DNA of 5,776 bases from Deltaproteobacteria bacterium. Lineage in GTDB: Bacteria > Desulfobacterota > Desulfobacteria > Desulfobacterales > ETH-SRB1. Location: the NCBI GenBank assembly GCA_019314185.1, contig JAFCZU010000453.1, positions 1-5,776 of the forward strand, read 5' to 3'. Each line of letters starts with the position of its first letter. Position 1 is the first letter of the stretch. A program made the translations under genes and the position numbers. Below the pieces are notes generated by a model that saw only the letters and a list, made by a program, of their open reading frames with translations, made no database searches and was not told where the DNA came from. Of this stretch, positions 1 to 5,776 are shown piece after piece.

Positions 1-1
1 G

Positions 2-887
2 GCAGAGTATTTCTTGGATGCTTTTCGGAATAATCATGGGAATCTGCCGGCGATTGGGGATAGCGACGATGGGCATGCGATAGCACCAGGTATTTCTCCC
101 AAAAGATCCAAAATCGAGCTCCCCACAAAGGGATTTGATATCTTCCGCCACTCCGGATACACAGTAATCAGAGCCGAGAACAGTGCCATGCTCACCTTCG
201 ACCATGGGCCGTTAGGGATGCCGCCTCTTTATAACCACGGCCATGCAGACGCCCTGTCAATCACATTATCCAAAAACAGGGAAGAAATATTGGTGGATTC
301 CGGCACTTATAGATACAACGGCGAAACCGAACTTAGAAGATACTTTAAGGGTACAAAAGCACATAATACAGTAACAGTTGACCAATTGGATCAGGCTATA
401 CAGGTAACAAGCTTCATATGGAGTGGCCCTTATGATACGAAACTAATCGTCGCCAAAGAAACAAATGATGGTTTACTGCTCAAAGCCGTTCACAATGGAT
501 ATTCAAGGCTCCCCAAGCCCGTGTGGCACAAACGAGCAATCCTCTTCTTCGACAAGGCTAATTTCATAATTAAGGATTACTTTGAGGGAAAAGGTGTTCA
601 TGATTTCGAACTAAATTATCACCTCCACCCGCTGGTGGCATATCAGTAAGGCTGGCGTCAAGATTTTTATGGCACTTCTGGGGGACGATGATTTTTTATT
701 TGCCGACGCAGGGCAAGATGAACCCCTTCTCGGATGGAATTCCCCTTCTTATGGGGTAAAAATGAAAAGTCCCGTCTTGAGTTGTACCCAAAGAGGGCTC
801 CCTGAAAATGTTATTTTCGTGACTGCTATTTGCACAAAAGCACCGCCAAAGAAAGATGCATTAATAGAAAGGTTTTTTTGGGTTTGA
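2..887 (+). pseudogene. Heparinase II/III family protein, 3' part, frameshifted
   Basis: This is the C-terminal half of a heparinase II/III-type polysaccharide lyase or related protein; the reading frame is open at the left edge, so the N-terminal toroid lies outside the window. Visible family signatures are GDSDDG (about nt 56-73), NHGHADALS (233-259) and AHNTVTVD (359-382), the same order as in the intact relative at 3631-5568. The first frame stops at TAA 647-649, but homologous sequence resumes in the next frame (GDDDFLFADAGQDEPLLGW, then YGVKMKSP) and ends at TGA 885-887. Removing one base around 634-641 would join the two into a continuous C-terminus. GDSDDG and HGHADA are only 60 residues apart, against 108 in the intact relative, so an internal in-frame loss is possible, although spacing varies in this family. 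Substrate unknown; presumed to act on uronic-acid polymer made by this locus. The family call is firm. Whether the frameshift is biological or a sequencing error is open. Confidence 0.85.
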
Positions 888-1624
888 GAAACAGAATTAA
901 GATCTTAAACTTGTGGATAGATCCCGTCGATATGGATCAAGCACTCTTGCGGGTGAGGCAATTTGTGGAAAAGGGTGACAGACCTCATTCCAAAAACTTT
1001 TCCGTTCCCAAAGATCCGTTCCTCTATCAAACATTTAAAACCGCAGATTTGTTAATACCCGATGGCATCGGTATGGTACTGGCAGCAAAGATTTTGTACG
1101 ACGTGAAGTTGACACGTGTTCCTGGGGTCGAGCTTATGGCTAGTATCTGCGAAATGTCGGCGAAAAGTAGATATAAAATATTCGTTTACGGAGCCAGGGA
1201 AGAAGTCAACAAGACAGCTGTATTGAAATTGCAAGAGCGATACCATGGACTTGAAATTGTAGGTCGAGCCAATGGTTATTTAAGAGATGAGGAGATGGCA
1301 AGTCTGGTGACCAGTATCAATAAATCCGGCGCTGAAATCCTTTTTTTGGCATTAGGATCTCCCAAACAAGAAAAATGGTTTGAAACCTATGGTACTTATC
1401 TTGAAAGCGTAAGGGTTTGCCAGGGAATAGGAGGTACTTTAGACAGTATCGCAGGAAGTTTTAAGAGAGCCCCAGAAGTTTGGCAAAGCTTGGGCTTGGA
1501 GTGGTTTTATAGGTCAGTCGCCGATCCCAAGCGAATTACAAGGGCTCGAGCGTGCTTGTTATTTGGCGCAATGGTGATGTTTGAGAAGGTAAAAAGATCA
1601 CCTCGATTGATAAACATGGAATAG
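884..1624 (+). CDS. WecG/TagA/CpsF family glycosyltransferase
   Basis: Enzymes of this family (GT26) transfer an N-acetylmannosamine-type sugar from a UDP donor onto a lipid-linked acceptor at the inner face of the membrane. Seen here: the N-terminal ILNLWIDPVDMDQAL strand-helix, ADLLIPDGIGMVLAAK with the family Asp-Gly, TRVPGVEL, the Rossmann-like KIFVYGA, ILFLALGSPKQEKWF, GIGGTLDSIAGSFKRAPE, and the Arg-rich tail GLEWFYRSVADPKRITRAR, which in relatives helps membrane association. TTG 884 overlaps the stop of the preceding gene as TTGA, implying translational coupling; AGAAAGG lies at 866-872. TTG 878 is an alternative, and an upstream TTG at 830 would only add residues lying within the previous gene. 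Odd point: relatives carry a motif like NPE between RPH and the DP...ADL segment, whereas here PHS runs straight into KNFSVPKDP, about seven residues short. That motif contributes to the active site, so activity is doubtful. The donor may come from the neighbouring epimerase. Confidence 0.88.
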   Translation: MRNRIKILNLWIDPVDMDQALLRVRQFVEKGDRPHSKNFSVPKDPFLYQTFKTADLLIPDGIGMVLAAKILYDVKLTRVPGVELMASICEMSAKSRYKIFVYGAREEVNKTAVLKLQERYHGLEIVGRANGYLRDEEMASLVTSINKSGAEILFLALGSPKQEKWFETYGTYLESVRVCQGIGGTLDSIAGSFKRAPEVWQSLGLEWFYRSVADPKRITRARACLLFGAMVMFEKVKRSPRLINME

Positions 1625-1794
1625 GTAGCCCACTTCATGTTTTTCACCTCAGACAGCTTATAGGGTCTTCTTTCAAAAAACCCGTTAGTCTTGCAAAATC
1701 TCTTCATTTAACCGTCATGCGCCATGTTTTCTATAGTTCAAAGTGTAAATGGGCTCGTGGTTCTGTAACTGACTATCAAAAAACCGGGGAAACT

Positions 1795-2362
1795 ATGGTG
1801 AAAATCTTTTTAATCGCTGGTGCACGTCCAAATTTCATGAAGATTGCGCCCAGTATATCGAGAGGCTCTTAAGCACGATCAAATGGAATGTAAGATCGTT
1901 TACACCGGCCAGCATTACGATTATGAGATGTCACAGGCGTTTTTTGAAGACCTGGAAATTCCAAAATCTGCCTTCTTTCTCAATGCTGGTTCCGGATCTC
2001 ACGCACACCAGACCGCCAGGATAATGGTAGGATTTGAGAAACTGTGCGAGGAGGAAAAACCTGATTTAGTCATTGTTGTAGGCGATGTCAACTCCACTTT
2101 GGCATGCAGTATTGTTGCCAAAAAGCTATTGATCGAAGTTGCCCATGTTGAAGCTGGATTAAGAAGCTTTGACTTGACAATGCCGGAAGAAATCAATCGG
2201 ATGGTGACTGATGCGATTTCTGACTATTTTTTTGTGACCGAAGAGAGTGCGGTCAAGAATCTAATGAAAGAAGGAAAACCACCTGAAAGCATACATTTTG
2301 TCGCCCATGTGATGATAGACAACCTCCTCTACAGCAATTCCCGACGCCTCCTTTTTGAGTGA
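1795..2362 (+). pseudogene. wecB: UDP-N-acetylglucosamine 2-epimerase, frameshifted and truncated
   Basis: WecB interconverts UDP-GlcNAc and UDP-ManNAc in the cytoplasm. ATG 1795 has GGGGA at 1786-1790 and gives KIFLIAGARPNFMKIAP, the family N-terminus. One extra C in the run 1849-1851 then sends translation to a stop at 1870-1872. In the next frame the family continues: PVYREALKHD, VYTGQHYDYEM, VVGDVNSTLAC, AHVEAGLRSFD, MPEEINRMVTDAIS and HVMIDNLL. The Asp of GDVN, the Glu of VEAGLR and a Glu of PEEINR match residues known to be catalytic in E. coli WecB (Asp95, Glu117, Glu131). Homology ends near 2335 and the frame stops at 2360-2362. The corrected product is 188 residues against roughly 360-390 for the family, so the C-terminal domain with the catalytic His (His213 in E. 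coli) is absent. The family assignment is secure; function is very unlikely from this copy. Confidence 0.9.
1831..1879 (+). repeat. Direct repeat, left copy (wecB start block)
   Basis: This 49-nt block matches 5616-5663 at every position apart from one extra C here (within 1849-1851). It covers wecB codons from NFMKIAP to EALKHD. The 30 nt just upstream differ at 7 of 30 positions between the two copies although the protein is nearly the same, and the sequence after the block is unrelated. The repeats lie in the same orientation and flank about 3.7 kb. Confidence 0.9.
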
Positions 2363-2498
2363 CATTTTCCTTTACCATGGAAACGTTCGGTGAATTGAGA
2401 CGGAATATGAGACCCGAAAGGCCCAAATGTCGTCTGGATGCCGTATGATCGTATGCATTTTCGCGCTTTCTCGGCCAGCTCTATCGGCTAAAGCATAA

Positions 2499-2672
2499 AC
2501 CTATCCCTCAAGCCTCTCATCGGTATTTTTTGCTGCTTCGGCAGATTGGCACCATTCAGTTCTTGCTACTAATTGTGCTCTGAGTATCGGAGTGCAAAGA
2601 GTTGTATTAGGAGGTAGCGAACAGGATGCCTGGAGGTTCAACCTTGAAGCCATAAAGCAGGGCCTTGTATAA
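2499..2672 (+). pseudogene. Possible gene remnant, unrecognised
   Basis: An open frame of 57 codons lies between TAA 2496-2498 and TAA 2670-2672. Its second part reads like real protein (SVLATNCALSIGVQRVVLGG, then DAWRFNLEAIKQGL), with an amphipathic helix, a beta strand ending in Gly-Gly, and another helix. There is no start codon with a ribosome binding site and I do not recognise the family. It could be the C-terminal end of a gene whose front was deleted, or chance. It is not part of WecB or the methyltransferase. Confidence 0.25.
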
Positions 2673-2705
2673 CTTTGCTTCCATTTCATACATTGATATT
2701 TTTTT

Positions 2706-2711
2706 GAGGAG
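2706..2711 (+). promoter_or_regulatory. Ribosome binding site for the methyltransferase
   Basis: GAGGAG stands 9 nt before TTG 2721. The nearby ATG at 2716 is out of frame and stops after two codons, so this site supports a TTG start for the methyltransferase frame. Confidence 0.55.
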
Positions 2712-2720
2712 ACGGATGCT

Positions 2721-3334
2721 TTGACTATCGAAGATAAGCCACACAAATCTCTAAGAATAAAATCATCTTTAGAAGAACAAGAATTGCTTTCAAAACAAAT
2801 AAAAGAGAATTTCCATGCTGCTGATTTTGTGAAAATTCTGGAAGCAGGTTGTGGTAGAAGGTGGCCCCTTGATATATCGGGATTAAAGTATCATTTAACA
2901 GGAGTCGATCTTGATAGAGATGACATATTAAGGCTGCAGAAAGAGTGTTGGATAACTTTTTTAAGTGGTTAAAACCAAATGGTATTTTAATTTTGAAAAT
3001 CCCTGAAAGAGATTGTATTTTTAGCTTTATAACTAGAATTACACCTCATTGGTTTCATATATTCTACTACCGATACATATTAAAAAGACAAAATGCCGGG
3101 AAACCAGGATATGGTCCTTATCCAACCTTTTATGATCGCATTGTCTCTCAGAAAGGAATAAATGGCTATTGTAAGAAGCATGGTTATATGATTCTTGGGA
3201 CATATACTTCTAATCTTCCCGTAGACAGTCTTAATTCATTTTCTAAAATGATCATAAAGATGGTAGAAATCGTTTCTTTTAGAAAACTTATATCCGATTA
3301 TTGTTGTATTACCTTTGTCATAAAAAAAACGTAA
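2721..3334 (+). pseudogene. Class I SAM-dependent methyltransferase, internally deleted
   Basis: The front part, from TTG 2721, carries the SAM-binding motif I as ILEAGCGRRWPLDISG (about residues 39-54) followed by the acidic post-I strand LTGVDLDRDD. The later part, in another frame, carries a typical strand 5 region ERVLDNFFKWLKPNGILILKIPERD and a C-terminal extension (TPHWFHIFYYRYILKR, then AGKPGYGPYPTFYDRIVS). The two meet at about 2930-2945, where RLQKE changes frame into ERVLDNFF. In class I enzymes some 50-70 residues (motifs II-III and the segment before strand 5) separate these parts, so a piece of very roughly 150-210 nt, not a multiple of three, seems to be missing. The gene is much richer in A+T than the heparinase genes beside it, suggesting separate acquisition. 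In this setting it would methylate a sugar or glycan end, but that is inference from context. As it stands no working enzyme is expected. Confidence 0.8.
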
Positions 3335-3496
3335 CTTTAATAACTGATTAAGTAGCTTGACCACAGAGTTATACGAACTTAGACAGAACTTCTATCCAAG
3401 GGATGTTTGTCCCGTGAAATGACATACCATACTTTGACTATGATGCTTGGCCAAAAGCCTTCATCGCTTCCTGTAACGGCCCATAGGGCAGGCCCC

Positions 3497-3527
3497 TTTT
3501 CCTCTGGCACTTGTCGGCAGAGGAAAA
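3497..3527. other. Perfect 10-bp inverted repeat (hairpin)
   Basis: TTTTCCTCTG (3497-3506) and CAGAGGAAAA (3518-3527) are exact reverse complements around an 11-nt loop. No run of T follows the right arm on the plus strand or the left arm on the minus strand, so it is not a standard intrinsic terminator. It could be a regulator binding site, an mRNA leader hairpin, or part of a decayed repeat element. Confidence 0.6.
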
Positions 3528-3544
3528 TGTTTGTGTCCGTCTGT

Positions 3545-3583
3545 GCCTGCCCCGTAGGTCACACTGATCGTACAGGGGTGGGT
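3545..3583 (+). other. G+C-rich imperfect hairpin
   Basis: CCTGCCCCGTA (3546-3556) pairs with TACAGGGGTGGG (3571-3582): nine Watson-Crick and two G-U pairs, one bulged A at 3574, and a 14-nt loop; 3545-3583 adds one more wobble. It stands directly before the tandem repeats and 48 nt ahead of ATG 3631, where it could affect translation if transcribed. Confidence 0.45.
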
Positions 3584-3586
3584 CTG

Positions 3587-3631
3587 TGGCTAATTGAACT
3601 ATGGCTAATTGAATTGCGGCTAATTGAATAA
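3587..3631 (+). repeat. Three 15-bp tandem repeats touching the start codon
   Basis: Three units follow each other: TGGCTAATTGAACTA, TGGCTAATTGAATTG and CGGCTAATTGAATAA. The core GGCTAATTGAA is unchanged in all three. The last base of the third unit is the A of ATG 3631, so the array fills the place where a ribosome binding site should be, and no purine-rich Shine-Dalgarno sequence is seen. Slippage would change the leader by 15 nt per unit. Confidence 0.85.
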
Positions 3632-5568
3632 TGGAAAAAATCATAAATCTGACCTGGTATCTAAACCGGCTAAAAAAGATGAGTCCGGCCGAAGTCCTAA
3701 AGCGATTCGCTGAACAAGCGGGCATCTATCACTCCCGCTTCAAGTATCGTGATTCTGCCCGGTGGCCATATAGCCGTTTTGCTTGTAATGATATCCCTTT
3801 GGTGCTTCACTCCTTGCCCAGTGTTCACATATACAATGACTGGAAACACTACCGTGTCTATAATACCAAATTTGATCTAACCAAACCGCTCAACTGGCAT
3901 TTTTCGGATCAGCAGGGTGTCTGTTGGCCTATCTGTCATTATGCTGCGATCAACTACCGTCCTGGCAATCCTAACTGGGATGTGCGTATAAACTGGGAGT
4001 TGAATCGTCTCCAGTTTCTGCCGGCAATGGCAGTGACCGATGAGGATTTGGCCAAAAGCATACTTGCAGATTGGCTGATAAAAAATCCGTATCTCCATGG
4101 ACCGGCGTACCTGGCTTCCATGGAGGTGGCCCTGCGATGGATATCCATTTACTGGGCCGTATGTCTGTTCAAGAAACCTCTCGATGAGTCTTTCATCAAC
4201 AGTCTATCCGGCTTGGCTATTGCCTCAGGGAAATTCATTGAAAGCCGTCTTTCCACTCATTCATCCGCTGGAAACCACCTCATTGTGGAGGCGGTCGGGT
4301 TGTTCTGGATTGGAAAGGCGCTTCAAAAGGAGAAGATCGGGAATGAATGGATAGAAAAGGCGCGAAAGATATTGTGGGAGCAAGTTCTTGTACAGTTGAA
4401 TCCTGATGGTACTAACCAGGAGCAGTCCTTTTGGTATTTAGGGTTTGTCGTTGATGCGCTATTTCATTACCTTTTATTGGAAGATAGGCAAGTCATTCCC
4501 AAGCAAGTCTTAAGTCGCATCGAAAAAACGACTGAATTTATGCATGAAATGATTTTGCCCGACGGTTCCTTTCCTGATTATGGTGACAGAGATGACGGGG
4601 TTGTCTTCCGTGTTAATGATGCCTACAAAGAGCCACCCTTTCCAGGCATACTCAATATCGGCGCTTTTTTTTTAAACCACCCCGATTGGTTCAGGGATTG
4701 CTATTGTGCGCATAAGCGTCTCGGGTTCTGGACTAATAAAACGCCAAAGCAGCCAACCACATTCGAAATCAGCAATGACCCGATCGTAGCTTCTGATACA
4801 CCACAGCTTAACACCTATGCTAATGGCGGAATGACACTGATGAAATGGGGCAAAAGCCGGCTTTTGTTCAGGCATGCCCGACTCGGTTTGGGGAATACTT
4901 GCGGCCACGGCCATGCAGACGCCCTTTCAGTATTATTTTCTTGGAACAATATTCCGGTCTTGATTGACCTCGGCAGTGGACAATACAACGGAAATCAGGA
5001 CATACGGAATTTTTTCAGATCAACCATTGCCCACAACACAATCGAAATAGGCAGAGAAAGCCAGGCGAAAATTGTTGGCCCATTCTTGTGGGAGAAAGCG
5101 TATGAAACTTGCTTGACCGAGGCAGAGAAGACCCCCTCCTTTTTTACTGAGGCCTATCACACTGGTTATAAAGAGAGATTTGGTATTGTCCACAAGAGGA
5201 GAATTGAATGGCTTGCACCTTATCAGATCGAAATTGGAGACGTTTTTTGCGGTTTTGGCGGAGTGAGATGCAAGGGTGCTTTTCATCTGGGGGCTTGTAA
5301 GGCAATCGCCAACAAAGGGAATTCGGTCGAAGCTGAGTTTGATGATTTTATCTTCTCCATCGCGTTTCCATCCGATTTTACAGTCGAGATTTTTCATGGT
5401 TCAGAACATCCATTTATGGGATGGCGATCAACAATTTATGGAGCCTGGGAACCGATTTATTCAATAGTCTTTTCTTTTCAACTTTCAGAAGATTATCATT
5501 GTAAAACCATCTTAAAGATAGTTGAGAATTATCAAAAGCTGATGTCGAATTCTACGACATTCCAATAG
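3631..5568 (+). CDS. Heparinase II/III family protein
   Basis: A complete 645-residue protein of the heparinase II/III type, whose members cleave uronic-acid polysaccharides by beta-elimination; the substrate here is unknown. The N-terminus (LTWYLNRLKKMSPAEVLKRF) resembles other locus-associated members and shows no signal peptide or membrane segment. A helical toroid domain follows to about residue 310, with GNHLIVEA (Asn215, His216, Glu220) and NQEQSFWY (Glu264-Tyr269). Then come GDRDDG (318-323) and the beta-rich C-terminal domain with CGHGHADALS (His426, His428) and AHNTIEIG (His468, Asn469). The motif set matches the broken relative at 2-887. ATG 3631 is favoured because it retains the conserved segment before Met17, although it has no Shine-Dalgarno and abuts a tandem repeat; ATG 3679 is the alternative. 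AAGGA just behind its stop serves the wecB fragment, so the two would be co-transcribed. Such genes are common in EPS loci, where they may trim the polymer. The family is certain; lyase activity is not proven. Confidence 0.93.
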   Translation: MEKIINLTWYLNRLKKMSPAEVLKRFAEQAGIYHSRFKYRDSARWPYSRFACNDIPLVLHSLPSVHIYNDWKHYRVYNTKFDLTKPLNWHFSDQQGVCWPICHYAAINYRPGNPNWDVRINWELNRLQFLPAMAVTDEDLAKSILADWLIKNPYLHGPAYLASMEVALRWISIYWAVCLFKKPLDESFINSLSGLAIASGKFIESRLSTHSSAGNHLIVEAVGLFWIGKALQKEKIGNEWIEKARKILWEQVLVQLNPDGTNQEQSFWYLGFVVDALFHYLLLEDRQVIPKQVLSRIEKTTEFMHEMILPDGSFPDYGDRDDGVVFRVNDAYKEPPFPGILNIGAFFLNHPDWFRDCYCAHKRLGFWTNKTPKQPTTFEISNDPIVASDTPQLNTYANGGMTLMKWGKSRLLFRHARLGLGNTCGHGHADALSVLFSWNNIPVLIDLGSGQYNGNQDIRNFFRSTIAHNTIEIGRESQAKIVGPFLWEKAYETCLTEAEKTPSFFTEAYHTGYKERFGIVHKRRIEWLAPYQIEIGDVFCGFGGVRCKGAFHLGACKAIANKGNSVEAEFDDFIFSIAFPSDFTVEIFHGSEHPFMGWRSTIYGAWEPIYSIVFSFQLSEDYHCKTILKIVENYQKLMSNSTTFQ

Positions 5569-5582
5569 AAGGAAACCTTGTG

Positions 5583-5696
5583 ATGAAAGTATTATTAGTA
5601 GCTGGTGCGCGTCCTAATTTCATGAAGATTGCGCCAGTATATCGAGAGGCTCTTAAGCACGATGGCTACCAACTTAAAGCGGGACACTTTCCATAG
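5583..5696 (+). pseudogene. wecB: UDP-N-acetylglucosamine 2-epimerase, N-terminal fragment
   Basis: ATG 5583 (or the in-frame GTG 5580 just before it) lies 9 nt behind AAGGA at 5569-5573 and 14 nt after the heparinase stop, a normal operon arrangement. The product begins KVLLVAGARPNFMKIAPVYREALKHD, the correct WecB N-terminus, without the frameshift seen in the copy at 1795. After codon 27 (GAT 5661-5663) family similarity stops: instead of the expected TGQHYD segment it reads GYQLKAGHFP and ends at TAG 5694-5696, 37 residues in all. The break coincides with the end of the 48-nt block shared with 1831-1879. The fragment cannot be an enzyme. Insertion of a mobile element, a deletion, or an assembly join at 5664 would all explain it. 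Confidence 0.85.
5616..5663 (+). repeat. Direct repeat, right copy (wecB start block)
   Basis: Forty-eight nt equal to 1831-1879 except for the single extra C in the left copy. The reading frame is intact here. It is bounded on the left by diverged wecB sequence and on the right by unrelated sequence. Confidence 0.9.
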
Positions 5697-5776
5697 CTCA
5701 ATCATTTAGAAGTTTTAAAAAATTACAAACAACGCTCAAGAAAACTAAAGACAAAACAAACTAAAAATGCTTCAAT
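5664..5776. other. Unassigned A-rich tail, possible mobile-element edge
   Basis: Nothing here continues wecB and no gene is visible. The segment AAAGCGGGACACTTT (5676-5690) has AAAG/CTTT ends and resembles sequences found at the tips of some insertion sequences, though I cannot name a family and no matching inverted copy is in the window. From about 5711 to 5767 the plus strand is very rich in A and poor in T. Confidence 0.3.

Larger units (their letters stand above)
2363..2720. other. Gene-free stretch after truncated wecB
   Basis: No intact gene is visible in these 358 nt on either strand. A 23-codon frame from ATG 2377 has no ribosome binding site and no recognisable product. The expected second half of wecB (LLTLHR-like and SGG-type motifs) is not present in any frame I read. 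The only stretch with protein-like composition is the open frame 2499-2672, listed separately. The region ends with GAGGAG at 2706-2711 that serves the methyltransferase start. It looks like the residue of deleted or rearranged genes. Confidence 0.6.
3335..3630. other. Non-coding leader region before the intact heparinase gene
   Basis: About 296 nt separate the methyltransferase stop from ATG 3631. The frame open across 3407-3631 has no recognisable product and its last 15 codons are just the tandem repeat read as LWLIE, LWLIE, LRLIE, so I do not call it a gene. The composition changes from A+T-rich (to about 3440) to G+C-rich (about 3470-3590). Two hairpins and a tandem repeat are listed separately. 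TTGACC at 3357 has no convincing -10 partner, so no promoter is called. Confidence 0.6.

Noticed and set aside
1663..1683. Possible terminator after the WecG/TagA gene (GGGT ... ACCC)
   Set aside because: Only four clean pairs next to mismatches, and no T run after the right arm.
2665..2699. Possible promoter before the methyltransferase (TTGTAT or TTGCTT with TACATT or TATTTT)
   Set aside because: The hexamers match consensus poorly, and A+T-rich sequence yields such pairs by chance.
2501..2746. 81-codon minus-strand frame across the gene-free stretch
   Set aside because: Unusual composition, no start signal, and it mirrors the plus-strand open frame 2499-2672, which reads more like protein.
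3407..3631. 74-codon plus-strand frame before the heparinase gene
   Set aside because: No family resemblance, no clear ribosome binding site, Cys- and Arg-heavy composition, and its end is just the 15-bp repeat in translation.
3587..3631. Three short repeats considered as a CRISPR array
   Set aside because: The units are 15 bp and directly joined with no spacers, so it is a simple tandem repeat.
5020..5397. 125-codon minus-strand frame inside the heparinase gene
   Set aside because: It lies wholly antisense to a well-supported coding region with conserved motifs and has no features of its own.

Overview
The window is a stretch of a surface- or exo-polysaccharide locus, all on the plus strand, in which most genes are damaged. 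Family composition (two heparinase II/III-type proteins, a WecG/TagA/CpsF glycosyltransferase, UDP-GlcNAc 2-epimerase pieces and a SAM methyltransferase) fits an EPS or O-antigen-like cluster of a Gram-negative bacterium. The mid-to-low G+C and protein style would suit Desulfobacterota or a related anaerobe, but the organism assignment is a guess.

Layout. Positions 2-887 hold the 3' half of a heparinase II/III gene that enters from the left edge and is broken by a frameshift near 640. Its stop overlaps the start of a WecG/TagA/CpsF glycosyltransferase (884-1624), which reads through but appears to lack about seven codons including the conserved Asn-containing motif. After a 170-nt gap comes a wecB-like UDP-GlcNAc 2-epimerase gene (1795-2362) with a one-base frameshift near its start and no C-terminal half. 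Positions 2363-2720 hold no intact gene, only one unrecognised open stretch (2499-2672). Positions 2721-3334 are an A+T-rich SAM methyltransferase whose middle is missing. Positions 3335-3630 are non-coding and contain two hairpins and three 15-bp tandem repeats leading straight into the only gene that looks entire, a 645-residue heparinase II/III family protein (3631-5568). Directly behind it a second wecB start (5583) runs for only 37 codons before leaving the family; the last ~110 nt are A-rich and may be the edge of a mobile element.

How the parts relate. In an intact version the epimerase would supply UDP-ManNAc, the WecG/TagA enzyme would use such an N-acetyl-mannosaminuronate or N-acetylmannosamine donor on a lipid-linked acceptor, the methyltransferase could cap or decorate the glycan, and the heparinase-like proteins could cleave or trim uronic-acid-containing polymer. 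The main structural curiosity is a 48-nt block shared by both wecB starts (1831-1879 and 5616-5663). It is identical except for the one extra base that breaks the first copy, and it sits inside otherwise diverged sequence. It flanks a ~3.7-kb segment as a direct repeat. Either this locus is decaying and recombining, or the contig is a chimeric or error-containing assembly; the sequence alone cannot separate the two. I do not see a clear new biological system.
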